64,000 nucleotides of DNA from Actinomadura barringtoniae. GTDB lineage: Bacteria > Actinomycetota > Actinomycetes > Streptosporangiales > Streptosporangiaceae. Both the position numbers and the translations under genes were made by a program. Location of the stretch: positions 62,001 to 126,000 of the forward strand of contig NZ_JAGEOJ010000020.1 in assembly GCF_017573505.1 (NCBI RefSeq), in the 5' to 3' direction. This document shows positions 8,418 through 15,796 of this stretch, piece by piece (the stretch's first letter is position 1; every line of letters starts with the position of its first letter). The notes under the pieces are model-generated. The model did no database searches. It saw nothing but the letters and a program-made list of their open reading frames with translations, and was not told the DNA's origin.

Positions 8418-9104
8418 TTAGAAGCGGTGGCCGAGGAGTTCGGCCAGGTAGCGCAGGGTCCAGACGTGGTAGTCGAGACTCTCCGCGCGCAGGGCACCGT
8501 TCACGACGATCAGCAACTCGCCGCCGCGCAGGCTCCAGGGCGGGATCTGGCCGGACAGCTGAGCCTGGATCAGGGCGGGTGAAAGGTATTCGCGAGCGCC
8601 CCACGGGTCGGCGGCGGCCATCGTGAAGCGGCGGTCGAACTCGGCGTACCCGGTCTCCAGCTGCTGCGCCTTGCCCAGCGCGCGGGCCATCCTGGAGCCC
8701 AGCCCACGCTCGGCCAGGGCCATGTCGGGCCGCACGCCGGTCAGCTGGACGGTGAGGACCACGATGGGGTGGACGACCGTGGTCGTCTGGGATTGACCGT
8801 TGGCGTCGGTGGTGCTCCGCTGGGTCTCGTACGTGCAGTCGCTGATCGAGGCGCGAAGACCGCCGATGTCCCCGTTCAGCAGCCGCTGGATGCGGAACCG
8901 GCGATATTCCACCCGGTCGCGCCACGGAACCTGGGCATCGCCGTGGGACAGGTACCAGCGATGCCAGGCGGCCCAGGCCTGTACCCCCTCGACCCGCTGC
9001 CGCTCGGCCTTCGCCGACTGGACCCCCACCACCACGAGCAGCACGATGAAACCGACGAAGAGCAACCCCAGCAGAAGCATGGCAATGACGATCACCGAAG
9101 CCAT
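8418..9104 (-). CDS. Membrane-anchored protein of unknown function
   Basis: A 228-residue protein. The start is the ATG at 9104 preceded by GGAAGGGGG on the coding strand; the frame stays open far upstream but without coding character. Residues 3-28 form one transmembrane helix (VIVIAMLLLGLLFVGFIVLL). The rest is a soluble domain with a polar segment TTDANGQSQTTTVVHP, a strand-rich core (IVVLTVQLTGVRP) and C-terminal GGELLIVVNGAL. This suggests a small type II or N-anchored protein. I recognise no family. Confidence 0.75.
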   Translation of the reverse strand: MASVIVIAMLLLGLLFVGFIVLLVVVGVQSAKAERQRVEGVQAWAAWHRWYLSHGDAQVPWRDRVEYRRFRIQRLLNGDIGGLRASISDCTYETQRSTTDANGQSQTTTVVHPIVVLTVQLTGVRPDMALAERGLGSRMARALGKAQQLETGYAEFDRRFTMAAADPWGAREYLSPALIQAQLSGQIPPWSLRGGELLIVVNGALRAESLDYHVWTLRYLAELLGHRF

Positions 9105-9212
9105 GATCTGCCCCCTTCCGCGGACGGCTGCCAGCTCGTCCTCGTGTGACGGCAGGCCGCCTGAGCTGGTTCCCACTGGACGCGGGGCGGTATCTGGAGA
9201 GACGATCGAAGG

Positions 9213-9752
9213 GTGCCGCGTTTGATTCTGCTTGGTATCGGTTCGGCCGGATCGTCGCTTTTCGCCCCGGCCGGCCTGTTGATCGAGTACGGCCACACGC
9301 GGGTCGGGCTCGACGGCGGGCCGGGTTCGGAGCCGCCGGAGAACGTGGACGCCTGGCTGGTGACCGACGAGCACGGATCGCTCCAGCCCGGGCGCCGGCG
9401 GATCGCCCAGCGGGAGGGCATGGCCGATCCGGCGGTGGCGCCGTTCCAGCACGGCCCGCTGCACGTCGATCCCGTTCCGGTGGCGCATCCCGACGCGGCG
9501 GTCTACGGCTACCGGATCAAGGCGGGGCACCACACGGCGATCTGGGCGCCGGAGTTCGCGAAACTGCCCGACTGGGGCGAGCACGCCGACCTGATGTTCG
9601 CCGGCGCGGCGGACGTCGAGGAGACCGCGGCCGCCGCCGAACGGTTCGGAGTTCGGCGCCTGGTGTTCGTCTGCCTGGGAGAACAGGCCCATCCGGAGAT
9701 TGGTCCGCCGTTCGGTGAATGGGGAGAGGAAGGCGGGCAATACCGGATGTGA
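9213..9752 (+). CDS. Metallo-beta-lactamase-fold protein lacking the metal ligands
   Basis: This 179-residue protein starts at GTG after GAAGG. The N terminus LILLGIGSAGSSLF, then LLIEYGHTRVGLDGGPG, follows the first strands of PqqB-like metallo-beta-lactamase proteins. Where the zinc motif HxHxDH should stand, it has LVTDEHGSL, and later ligand positions are also not histidine-rich, though DLMFAGAA resembles the usual late strand. It is also shorter than normal members (about 250 residues). It is probably a non-hydrolytic member with a binding or regulatory role. The fold is inferred from pattern only. Confidence 0.6.
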   Translation: MPRLILLGIGSAGSSLFAPAGLLIEYGHTRVGLDGGPGSEPPENVDAWLVTDEHGSLQPGRRRIAQREGMADPAVAPFQHGPLHVDPVPVAHPDAAVYGYRIKAGHHTAIWAPEFAKLPDWGEHADLMFAGAADVEETAAAAERFGVRRLVFVCLGEQAHPEIGPPFGEWGEEGGQYRM

Positions 9753-9765
9753 CCTCCCTCCCCGG

Positions 9766-10140
9766 ATGGTGACCATGGTCTGGTTCGGTCTCGTGCTCGT
9801 CCTCGCCGGCGCGGTGTCGGCCTTCGCGTTCGACGACAACGCCCTCGTCGTGGCCGGCGCGGCCGCGATGGCGGTCGGCGCGCTGCTCCTCATCGTCGGC
9901 ATCCTGCGGCTGCGCCGCGCCGCACGGCGCGAGGGACCCGCCGCCGTACGCCAGTACCGGACCAGCACCGGCAAGATCATCGCGATGATCGCGGCCGTGG
10001 TCTACATCGTGTCGCCGATCGACATCATCCCCGACCCGCTGCTCCCGGTCGGGATCGTCGACGACGCGACCGCCCTCGCCTGGCTGGTCTTCGCGTTCGG
10101 CCAGGAACGCCACCGCCACCGCCGAGTCAGAAGCAGCTGA
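9766..10140 (+). CDS. YkvA/DUF1232 family membrane protein
   Basis: A 124-residue inner-membrane protein. Two N-terminal hydrophobic helices (WFGLVLVLAGAVSAF and VVAGAAAMAVGALLLIVGI) precede the DUF1232 core, whose signature YIVSPIDIIPDPLLPVGIVDD is present almost unchanged at residues 76-96. The family's function is unknown. The ATG at 9766 is the likely start; a second ATG at 9775 is possible. It lies 13 bp after the preceding gene on the same strand. Confidence 0.85.
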   Translation: MVTMVWFGLVLVLAGAVSAFAFDDNALVVAGAAAMAVGALLLIVGILRLRRAARREGPAAVRQYRTSTGKIIAMIAAVVYIVSPIDIIPDPLLPVGIVDDATALAWLVFAFGQERHRHRRVRSS

Positions 10141-10157
10141 GCCGCCCGGCCGCCGCG

Positions 10158-10487
10158 TCAGGAGTGGCTGACGCCGCCGCCGAGGTTCATCACGATCACG
10201 CCGATCACCACGATGACCGCGCCGACGATGGTGAGGGGCCTGATCGGCTCGTCGAAGAGCAGCACGCCGCCGATGAACGCGCCGACCGTGCCGAGCGCCG
10301 ACCAGATCGCGTAGACCGGGCCCACGTTCAGCCACGTCAGCGCCTTGGCCATCAGCAGGAAGGAGACCAGGTACCCGACCACGACGATAGAGGACGGGCC
10401 GAACTTGGACAGGCCTTCCGAGGCGCGCAGCGACAGCGTCGCGGTCACCTCGAAGACGATCGCCAGCCCGAGCAGAACGTACGGCAT
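10158..10487 (-). CDS. Small multidrug resistance (SMR) family transporter
   Basis: A 109-residue protein with four transmembrane helices, the normal length for SMR proteins. The essential membrane Glu lies in helix 1 (GLAIVFEVTATLSLRASEGL), and the family signatures WLNVGPVYAIWSALGTVGAF and LLFDEPI are present. Such dimers exchange protons for cationic compounds or guanidinium across the cytoplasmic membrane. The AIWSALG and LFDEP pattern is closer to EmrE/QacE-like than to SugE-like members, but the substrate is uncertain. The ATG start has GGGAGAG upstream. It is divergent from the VanX-like gene. Confidence 0.9.
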   Translation of the reverse strand: MPYVLLGLAIVFEVTATLSLRASEGLSKFGPSSIVVVGYLVSFLLMAKALTWLNVGPVYAIWSALGTVGAFIGGVLLFDEPIRPLTIVGAVIVVIGVIVMNLGGGVSHS

Positions 10488-10608
10488 CGCTCTCCCATCG
10501 GTCCTCGGCCGTGGCGGCCTCCCCCATCCTGCCAGGGAGATCAAATTTCAAGCTCGGGATCGTCAGGACCCTGTCGCGCGGACCGGCACCGTGATAGATC
10601 CAGGAGCC

Positions 10609-11433
10609 ATGTCGAAGCTCCGTGCCCTCACCGCGTCCGCATTGACGATCGTGGCCCTCGGCGCCGTCGCCCCCGCCGCCTCGGCGGCCCCCGCGGCGCA
10701 CGCCTCCCCCGCCAAGCCCAAGCACGAGCCGAAGGCGCCCAAGGAGTTCGTCGCGCTGCGCGACGTCGACCCGACGATCATCCAGGAGATCCGCTACCAG
10801 ACCCCGCACAACTTCGTCGGCGTCCCGATCGACGGCTATCAGCAGCCGATCTGCATCCTCACGCGCCCGGCGGCGGTGGCCCTGCACAAGGCGCAGCGCC
10901 AGCTGCTGCGCAAGGGCTACACCCTCAAGGTGTACGACTGCTACCGGCCGCAGCGCGCGGTCGACCACTTCGTCCGCTGGGCCAAGGACCTCAAGGACCA
11001 GAAGATGAAGCGGGAGTTCTACCCGAAGGTCGACAAGACCCGCCTCTTCGAGGACGGCTACATCGCCGAGAAGTCCGGGCACAGCCGCGGCAGCACCATG
11101 GACCTCACCATCGTGAAGCTGCCCGCCCGCCACACCCGCAAGTACAAGCCCGGCGAACGCCTGGTCCCCTGCTACGCGCCGAAGGCCGCGCGCTTCCCGG
11201 ACAACTCCATCGACATGGGCACCGGCTACGACTGCTTCGACACTCTGGCGCACACCCTCGACCCGCGCATCAAGGGCCGCCAGCACGCCAACCGCCTGCT
11301 GCTGAAGAACACCATGGAGCACCTCGGCTTCGTCAACCTGGCCGAAGAGTGGTGGCACTACACCTTCAAGCCGGAGCCGTTCCCCAGCACGTACTTCAAC
11401 TTCCCGATCAACCGGCGTTCGCTCCGCCACTGA
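10609..11433 (+). CDS. Secreted D-Ala-D-Ala dipeptidase (VanX/DdpX type, peptidase M15D)
   Basis: A 274-residue exported zinc peptidase that hydrolyses D-Ala-D-Ala or similar dipeptides at the cell wall. The signal peptide is MSKLRALTASALTIVALGAV, cleaved near ASA-AP. The M15D metal motif SGHSRGSTMDLTI (His and Asp ligands) is near residue 160, and EEWWHYTF (catalytic Glu and third ligand His) is near 245. The segment YDCYRPQRAVDHF is typical. AGGAG lies just upstream of the ATG. There are no vanHA neighbours, so a cell-wall turnover role is more likely than glycopeptide resistance. Confidence 0.88.
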   Translation: MSKLRALTASALTIVALGAVAPAASAAPAAHASPAKPKHEPKAPKEFVALRDVDPTIIQEIRYQTPHNFVGVPIDGYQQPICILTRPAAVALHKAQRQLLRKGYTLKVYDCYRPQRAVDHFVRWAKDLKDQKMKREFYPKVDKTRLFEDGYIAEKSGHSRGSTMDLTIVKLPARHTRKYKPGERLVPCYAPKAARFPDNSIDMGTGYDCFDTLAHTLDPRIKGRQHANRLLLKNTMEHLGFVNLAEEWWHYTFKPEPFPSTYFNFPINRRSLRH

Positions 11434-11441
11434 CCTTGCCT

Positions 11442-12320
11442 TTATGAGGTCTGCGGATCCTCGGCGGCGATGGCCTCAACGACCTTCGGGTCGGCGGCCC
11501 AGTCGCCGCCGGGGCGGGGCCAGTGCACGGCGATGTCGGTGATGCCCAGCTCGGCGTAGCGTCCGGCCAGGTCGCGGAACGCCTCGATCGACTCCATCCA
11601 GGGCTCGCCGGTGAAGCCGGCGAGGAAGAGGCGGCGGACGGTCGAGGAGTCGCGTCCCTCGGCGGCGCAGGCCTCGTGCAGGGTCTCGAGCTGGGCGCGT
11701 ACGGCGTCGTAGGGGCCATCGCCCGTCTTGGAACGGCCGGTGGTGACCCAGGTGTCGCCCTGGCGGGCGGCGAGCCGCATGCCGCGCGGGCCGTTCGCCG
11801 CGATGCCGAACGGGACGCGGGGGCGCTGGACGCAGCCGGGCTCGGTGACCACCTCGCGGGCCGTGTAGTACGTGCCCTCGAACGTGACCTCGGGGCCGCG
11901 GAGCAGCTTGTCGAGCAGGTCCACCCATTCCGCGAACCGTTCGGCGCGCTCGCGAGAGGACCAGTCGTCGCCGCCGAGGATGCCGGCGTCGGAGTTGCGA
12001 TGAGTGCCACCGGAGCCGATCGCGATGGTGACCCGGCCCTGCGAGATCAGGTCGATCGTCTTGATCGCGTGCGCGGTCGGCACGGGGTGGCGGAAGTTGG
12101 CGGAGGTGACCAGCGTGCCCACCCGGATGCGCGAGGTCACCGCGGCGGCGGCCGCGAGCGTGGTGTACGCGTCGTACCAGGGCGTGGTGCCCTTCCACGC
12201 GATGTGGTCGTACACCCAGGCGGTGTGGAACCCGAGCTCCTCGGCCCGCCGCCACTCCTCCCCCGCCTCCGGCCACGGCTTGATGGGCCACATGACCGTG
12301 CTGATGCGCGGTGCCGTCAC
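11442..12320 (-). CDS. LLM-class (F420-type) flavin-dependent oxidoreductase
   Basis: A 292-residue cytosolic TIM-barrel enzyme of the luciferase-like monooxygenase superfamily. Segments typical of F420-dependent actinobacterial members include EELGFHTAWVYDHIAW, TSRIRVGTLVTSANFRHP, IDLISQGRVTIAIGSGG and VPFGIAANGPRGMRLAARQG. The substrate is unknown. It is convergent with the VanX-like gene, whose stop lies 9 bp away. The upstream leader contains four 15-bp repeats at 12338-12397. Confidence 0.88.
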   Translation of the reverse strand: MTAPRISTVMWPIKPWPEAGEEWRRAEELGFHTAWVYDHIAWKGTTPWYDAYTTLAAAAAVTSRIRVGTLVTSANFRHPVPTAHAIKTIDLISQGRVTIAIGSGGTHRNSDAGILGGDDWSSRERAERFAEWVDLLDKLLRGPEVTFEGTYYTAREVVTEPGCVQRPRVPFGIAANGPRGMRLAARQGDTWVTTGRSKTGDGPYDAVRAQLETLHEACAAEGRDSSTVRRLFLAGFTGEPWMESIEAFRDLAGRYAELGITDIAVHWPRPGGDWAADPKVVEAIAAEDPQTS

Positions 12321-12337
12321 TGCTCGTCTCCCCCTCT

Positions 12338-12397
12338 GGAACGCCCACCATTGGACGCCCCGTCTTCGGCACGCCCGTCTTGGGACGCCCGTCGTTC
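12338..12397. repeat. Four tandem 15-bp imperfect repeats
   Basis: Four consecutive 15-bp units share the core GG(A)ACGCCC on the plus strand (for example GGCACGCCCGTCTTG). They fill the 5' leader of the F420-type oxidoreductase gene, ending 18 bp before its start. They may be a regulatory array or a slippage product. Confidence 0.7.
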
Positions 12398-12428
12398 TCT
12401 ATGACATCACCCCGGTCCGGCGGATGGA

Positions 12429-13538
12429 TCACCGGCCGAGCCATGTGCGGAGGGCCCACCACCACTGGGCCGCTCGGGTGACCGCGTCGGCCTCGGCCGG
12501 GGAGGTGCCGGTGATCTCCTTGAGGCGACGGAGGCGGTATTTCACCGTGTTGCCGTGAACGTGGAGGGCTCCGGCCGTGTGCTCGATGCGGCCGCCGTTG
12601 TCCAGGTAGGCCAACGCGGTCTCGGCCAGTTCATGGTGGAACGGGTCGTCGGGGCTGAGGGCCGCGAGCAGATCGTTGGCCAGCAACCGGCCGAGCTCGG
12701 GCTCGGTGCTCGTGGCGGTGAGCAGGGCCAGGTCGGTCAACGGCCTCAACCCGGTCAGCCCGGCCTTCTCACCGGCGCGAAGGGCTCGCCGCCCCAGCTC
12801 GTACAGGGGCGCCACCTCGGCCGGCGGCACCGGGGGCGCGGCCACGAGCAGCGGTACGTCGGCGGGCAGCGTGGGGAGCCGGGCCACCAGCGCGGCCAGT
12901 CGCCCGTCGACCAGCCCGGACAGGCCTGGCCCGGCCGCGACCAGCGAGCCCTCCAGCAGGCCCGCGACGGCGGGGTCGCTCACATCGGAGACCACGCAGT
13001 GGTAGGCCACCGCCGGATCGAGCGGGGCCAGCACGGGCGCCACCTCGCCGTGCAGGAGCTGGCGCAGCATCTGCACCTGGCCGTCACGGGTGGTGCGGGC
13101 CATCTCCAGTTCGGCCACCCGATGGGCGTGCACCATCCGGTGTACGACCGCCGTCGTTATCTGGTCGATCCGGGTGACCCCATCGAGAAGTACGTCGGCG
13201 GGCACCCCGTCCCGGCGTCCTTCGTCAATGAGTAAAGCCACGAGATGCGACCGGCCCGCCTGAAATCCATCAAGGAAGGCCGCGACGGGAACGCCTTGCC
13301 TGGCACGGTCCGAGCCCAGGCGTTCAGCGGCCTGCAGAACGTCCTCACCGGGCTCGCCGCCATTGGCCAGCGCGCCGAGAACCCCGCTCAGCAAGGCCCT
13401 GGTGTGCCGCCGGGTCTCCTCCTCCGGCAGGGCCGCGACCAGGTCGGACTTGGTCCGGGCGGCCTGAACGGTCTGTTCGAGCAGCGTGGGGCTGCCCGCC
13501 CGTTCCATCACCAGCCGCAGGAACCGGTCCGCCTCCAT
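12429..13538 (-). CDS. PucR/CdaR-family transcriptional regulator
   Basis: A 369-residue regulator. The start is placed at MEADRFLRL because GGAGGGG lies 5 bp upstream; a longer reading starting 10 codons earlier lacks this. The C-terminal domain (residues 300-365) is the PucR-type helix-turn-helix: ALAYLDNGGRIEHTAGALHV then HGNTVKYRLRRLKEITG. The central region resembles the GGDEF-like sensor of CdaR proteins, with no cyclase motif. It is divergently transcribed from the class II aldolase gene, which is its likely target. A hairpin overlaps its ribosome site. Confidence 0.85.
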   Translation of the reverse strand: MEADRFLRLVMERAGSPTLLEQTVQAARTKSDLVAALPEEETRRHTRALLSGVLGALANGGEPGEDVLQAAERLGSDRARQGVPVAAFLDGFQAGRSHLVALLIDEGRRDGVPADVLLDGVTRIDQITTAVVHRMVHAHRVAELEMARTTRDGQVQMLRQLLHGEVAPVLAPLDPAVAYHCVVSDVSDPAVAGLLEGSLVAAGPGLSGLVDGRLAALVARLPTLPADVPLLVAAPPVPPAEVAPLYELGRRALRAGEKAGLTGLRPLTDLALLTATSTEPELGRLLANDLLAALSPDDPFHHELAETALAYLDNGGRIEHTAGALHVHGNTVKYRLRRLKEITGTSPAEADAVTRAAQWWWALRTWLGR

Positions 13539-13555
13539 TGTCCCCTCCGGACAAT
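13537..13555 (-). promoter_or_regulatory. Inverted repeat around the PucR ribosome site and start codon
   Basis: On the coding strand ATTGTCC and GGACAAT are perfect 7-bp arms around the 5-nt loop GGAGG, which is the Shine-Dalgarno sequence. The second arm runs into the ATG. The element could be a translational hairpin in the mRNA or an operator for autoregulation. Confidence 0.5.
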
Positions 13556-13642
13556 CAATGCCGCTCACCTTGGATCATCCCAGCCTAGGCGACCCGTATC
13601 CGGATGGTGTTTGGTGGTGGGAGACAATCGAAGGAGTGTGCC

Positions 13643-14434
13643 GTGTCCGACGAGAACCTGCTCGACAAGCTGCCGACCGACCTGATCTTCCGGCTGCCGC
13701 CGTCCTTCGAGACGGTCGAGGAGGAGCGGCAGCACCGCAAGGAGCGGCTGACCGCGGCCCTGCGGATCTTCGGCAAGTTCGGCTTCGAGGAGGGCGTGGC
13801 CGGGCACATCACCGCGCGCGACCCCGAGCTCACCGACCACTTCTGGGTCAACCCGTTCGGCATGTCGTTCAAGCACATCAAGGTCAGCGACCTGATCCTG
13901 GTCAACCACGAGGGCAAGGTCGTCGAGGGCCGCTATCCGGTGAACGAGGCCGCGTTCGCGATCCACTCGCAGGTCCACCAGGCCCGCCCGGACGTGGTCG
14001 CCGCCGCCCACAGCCACTCCACGCACGGCCGCGCCATCGCCGCCCTCGGCCAGACGCTGGAGCCGATCACCCAGGACGTCTGCGCGTTCTACCAGGACCA
14101 CGGCCTCTTCGACGACTACACCGGCGTCGTCACCGACCTTGAAGAGGGCAAGCGCATCGCCGCCGCCCTCGGCGACCACAAGGCCGTCATCCTGCGCAAC
14201 CACGGCCTCCTCACCGTCGGCACCACGGTCGACGCCGCCGCCTGGTGGTTCGTGACCATGGAGCGTTCGTGCCAGGTCCAGCTTCTCGCCAAGGCCGCCG
14301 GCACCCCGGTGCCCATCGAGCCCGAGAACGCCGCCCTGACCCACCAGCAGATCGGCAACGACATCGCGGGCTGGGTCAACTACCAGCCGCTCTACGACCA
14401 GATCACCCGCGAGCAGCCAGACCTTTTCGAGTAG
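13643..14434 (+). CDS. Class II aldolase/adducin family protein
   Basis: A 263-residue cytosolic protein starting at GTG (VSDENLLDKL) with AAGGAG 6 bp upstream. It has the class II aldolase fold: GFEEGVAGHITARDPE at the start, zinc ligands AHSHSTHGRA (two His) near residue 116 and ILRNHGLLTVG (third His) near 178, and a candidate acid at the family's catalytic position. Length and the FWVNPFGMSFK segment fit the eukaryote-like adducin-related bacterial subgroup rather than fuculose aldolase. The substrate is unknown. It is divergent from PucR and followed by a strong terminator. Confidence 0.85.
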   Translation: MSDENLLDKLPTDLIFRLPPSFETVEEERQHRKERLTAALRIFGKFGFEEGVAGHITARDPELTDHFWVNPFGMSFKHIKVSDLILVNHEGKVVEGRYPVNEAAFAIHSQVHQARPDVVAAAHSHSTHGRAIAALGQTLEPITQDVCAFYQDHGLFDDYTGVVTDLEEGKRIAAALGDHKAVILRNHGLLTVGTTVDAAAWWFVTMERSCQVQLLAKAAGTPVPIEPENAALTHQQIGNDIAGWVNYQPLYDQITREQPDLFE

Positions 14435-14454
14435 TCCCATCCCTCCTCCGGGAA

Positions 14455-14496
14455 AGGAAGGCCCGGCCACGGCACCCGCCGAGGCCGGGCCTTCCT
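14455..14496 (+). terminator. Hairpin terminator
   Basis: A perfect 14-bp stem (AGGAAGGCCCGGCC with GGCCGGGCCTTCCT) closes a 14-nt loop, 20 bp after the class II aldolase stop codon. Confidence 0.88.
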
Positions 14497-14500
14497 CATC

Positions 14501-14607
14501 CACGCCGCGCAAACCCCGTACACGCGGCGCGAACCTCATGCACGTGGCGCGGACCTCATGCACGTGGCGCGGACCTCATGCACGTGGCGCGGACCTCATG
14601 CACGTGG
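14501..14607. repeat. Tandem 20-bp repeat array (five units plus a partial)
   Basis: The unit CACGTGGCGCGGACCTCATG occurs three times exactly (14541-14600). Two diverged copies precede it (14501-14540) and a partial one follows. The 20-bp spacing is regular and contains no spacers, and each exact unit carries the palindrome CACGTG. The array lies between the aldolase terminator and the 3' end of the convergent MarR gene. Confidence 0.9.
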
Positions 14608-14626
14608 CATGCACGCGGGGTGGAGC

Positions 14627-15121
14627 TCATCCAGGCGACGCGGGGGTGTCGGCGGCGGGGGTGAAGGGGGCGGCGGGGTCGTGGTGGGCTAGGAGGCGGC
14701 GTAGCTGATCTTCGAAGGCGCGGCGTTCGGGCTCGGTCAGGGGGGTGAGCAGGGCGCCGTCCGCCTGGGCGGCCTCCTGGGACAGCTGGTCCAGGCGCGT
14801 ACGGCCCGCCGGGGTGAGGGCCACGACATGGCGGCGGCGGTCGGCGGGGTCACGCTCCCGTACGACCAGACCGGCGTCCTCCAGCACGCCGAGCACATCC
14901 ACCAGGTCGCTGGGGTCGATCTTGAGGCGGGCGCCCAGCTCGCGCTGCGAGGTGTGCGCGGCGTCGTCGAGGGCCGTCAGCACGGCGAAATGCCAGTGCG
15001 CGAGGCCATGCCCAGCGAACACCCGGCCCATCTCGGCCCGGCCGATGCGGCCCAGGCGGGCCAGCACGAACGTGGTCACGTCCAGCAGGCGCGGTGGCAG
15101 CGGCCTCGGGGTTTCGTTCAT
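14627..15121 (-). CDS. MarR-family transcriptional regulator
   Basis: A 164-residue winged-helix regulator. The start is MNETPRPLPP at 15121. The winged helix spans about residues 45-115: HFAVLTALDDAAHTSQRELG, recognition helix around KIDPSDLVDVLGVLEDAGLV, and the wing RERDPADRRRHVVALTPAGR with the MarR signature DxRRR. It is divergent from a glyoxalase-like gene with a 58-bp gap holding a perfect palindrome, so it probably represses that gene and itself, with release by a small ligand. Confidence 0.9.
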   Translation of the reverse strand: MNETPRPLPPRLLDVTTFVLARLGRIGRAEMGRVFAGHGLAHWHFAVLTALDDAAHTSQRELGARLKIDPSDLVDVLGVLEDAGLVVRERDPADRRRHVVALTPAGRTRLDQLSQEAAQADGALLTPLTEPERRAFEDQLRRLLAHHDPAAPFTPAADTPASPG

Positions 15122-15140
15122 GACGCTATCGTAGGTGCAT

Positions 15141-15153
15141 ACCAATCGTTGGT
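15141..15153. promoter_or_regulatory. Palindromic operator between MarR and glyoxalase genes
   Basis: ACCAATCGTTGGT is a perfect 5-bp inverted repeat around TCG. It sits centrally in the 58-bp gap between the divergent MarR (start 15121) and VOC-family (start 15180) genes, as expected for a MarR operator. Confidence 0.65.
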
Positions 15154-15179
15154 GATGACCCATGAATCGGAGAATCGCT

Positions 15180-15581
15180 ATGGACGCCCTCTATCCGCGC
15201 CTTCTGGTGAACGACTTCGACGCCTGCGTCCGCTTCTATGAGGCCGCGTTCAAGGAGCTTCTCGGCATCGACCCCGTCAAGGTCGTTCCGGAGGCCTCGT
15301 ACGCCAACTGGGACCTGGGCGGCGAGGCGGCGCTGTCCCTCTTCAGCCGCAAGGCGATCGCCGATGTCGTCGGCACCGGCGTTCTTCCCGATGCCCCCGG
15401 GCAGGACCGGGCCATGCTGGCCCTTCGCGTGGAGAACGTGGATGCGGCCGCCGAACGTTTGGTGAGCCTGGGCGCCACTCAGGTAGCCGCCCCCCAGGAC
15501 CGTCCCACGTGGGGCCCGAACCTCCGCACCGCCCACCTGCGCGACCCCGACGGCAACCTGCTCGAACTCCAGTCCTACTGA
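15180..15581 (+). CDS. VOC-family (glyoxalase/bleomycin-resistance fold) protein
   Basis: A 133-residue cytosolic protein. The start MDALYPRLLV is chosen because GGAG lies 7 bp upstream; the ATG six codons earlier overlaps the operator region. It contains the two beta-alpha-beta-beta-beta modules of the vicinal oxygen chelate fold: PRLLVNDFDACVRFYEAAF, then VENVDAAAERLVSLGATQ and the terminal LRDPDGNLLELQSY. Members may be isomerases, dioxygenases or drug-binding proteins. Its pairing with a divergent MarR regulator suggests a stress or detoxification role. Confidence 0.85.
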   Translation: MDALYPRLLVNDFDACVRFYEAAFKELLGIDPVKVVPEASYANWDLGGEAALSLFSRKAIADVVGTGVLPDAPGQDRAMLALRVENVDAAAERLVSLGATQVAAPQDRPTWGPNLRTAHLRDPDGNLLELQSY

Positions 15582-15591
15582 TGGAGAGTGC

Positions 15592-15632
15592 AGCGCGATC
15601 CGGGCCGCGGGGGCGTGGGCCCGGATCGCGCT
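15592..15632 (+). terminator. Hairpin terminator
   Basis: A perfect 15-bp stem (AGCGCGATCCGGGCC with GGCCCGGATCGCGCT) closes an 11-nt loop, 10 bp downstream of the VOC gene. The rest of the gap to 15796 holds only small hairpins and no gene. Confidence 0.88.
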
Positions 15633-15796
15633 GGACGGTGTGAGCCCGTCCATTTGAGAGAACCACAGCGGGCTGATGGGGGGCTTGTAGCTCACGCTCA
15701 GAATCCGCCTGATGCCTGTTGGGTGACCGACAATTCGGTTGGATCAGGCCTTGTTAGGGCCTGGAAGCCCCTGAACGTCGATGAAACGCTCTTGGC

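Noticed and set aside
10609..11433. VanX of a glycopeptide resistance cluster
   Set aside because: There are no vanH, vanA, vanR or vanS genes near it, and it has a signal peptide, which fits cell-wall turnover better.
14501..14607. Possible CRISPR array
   Set aside because: Units are directly tandem without unique spacers, and no cas gene is in the window.
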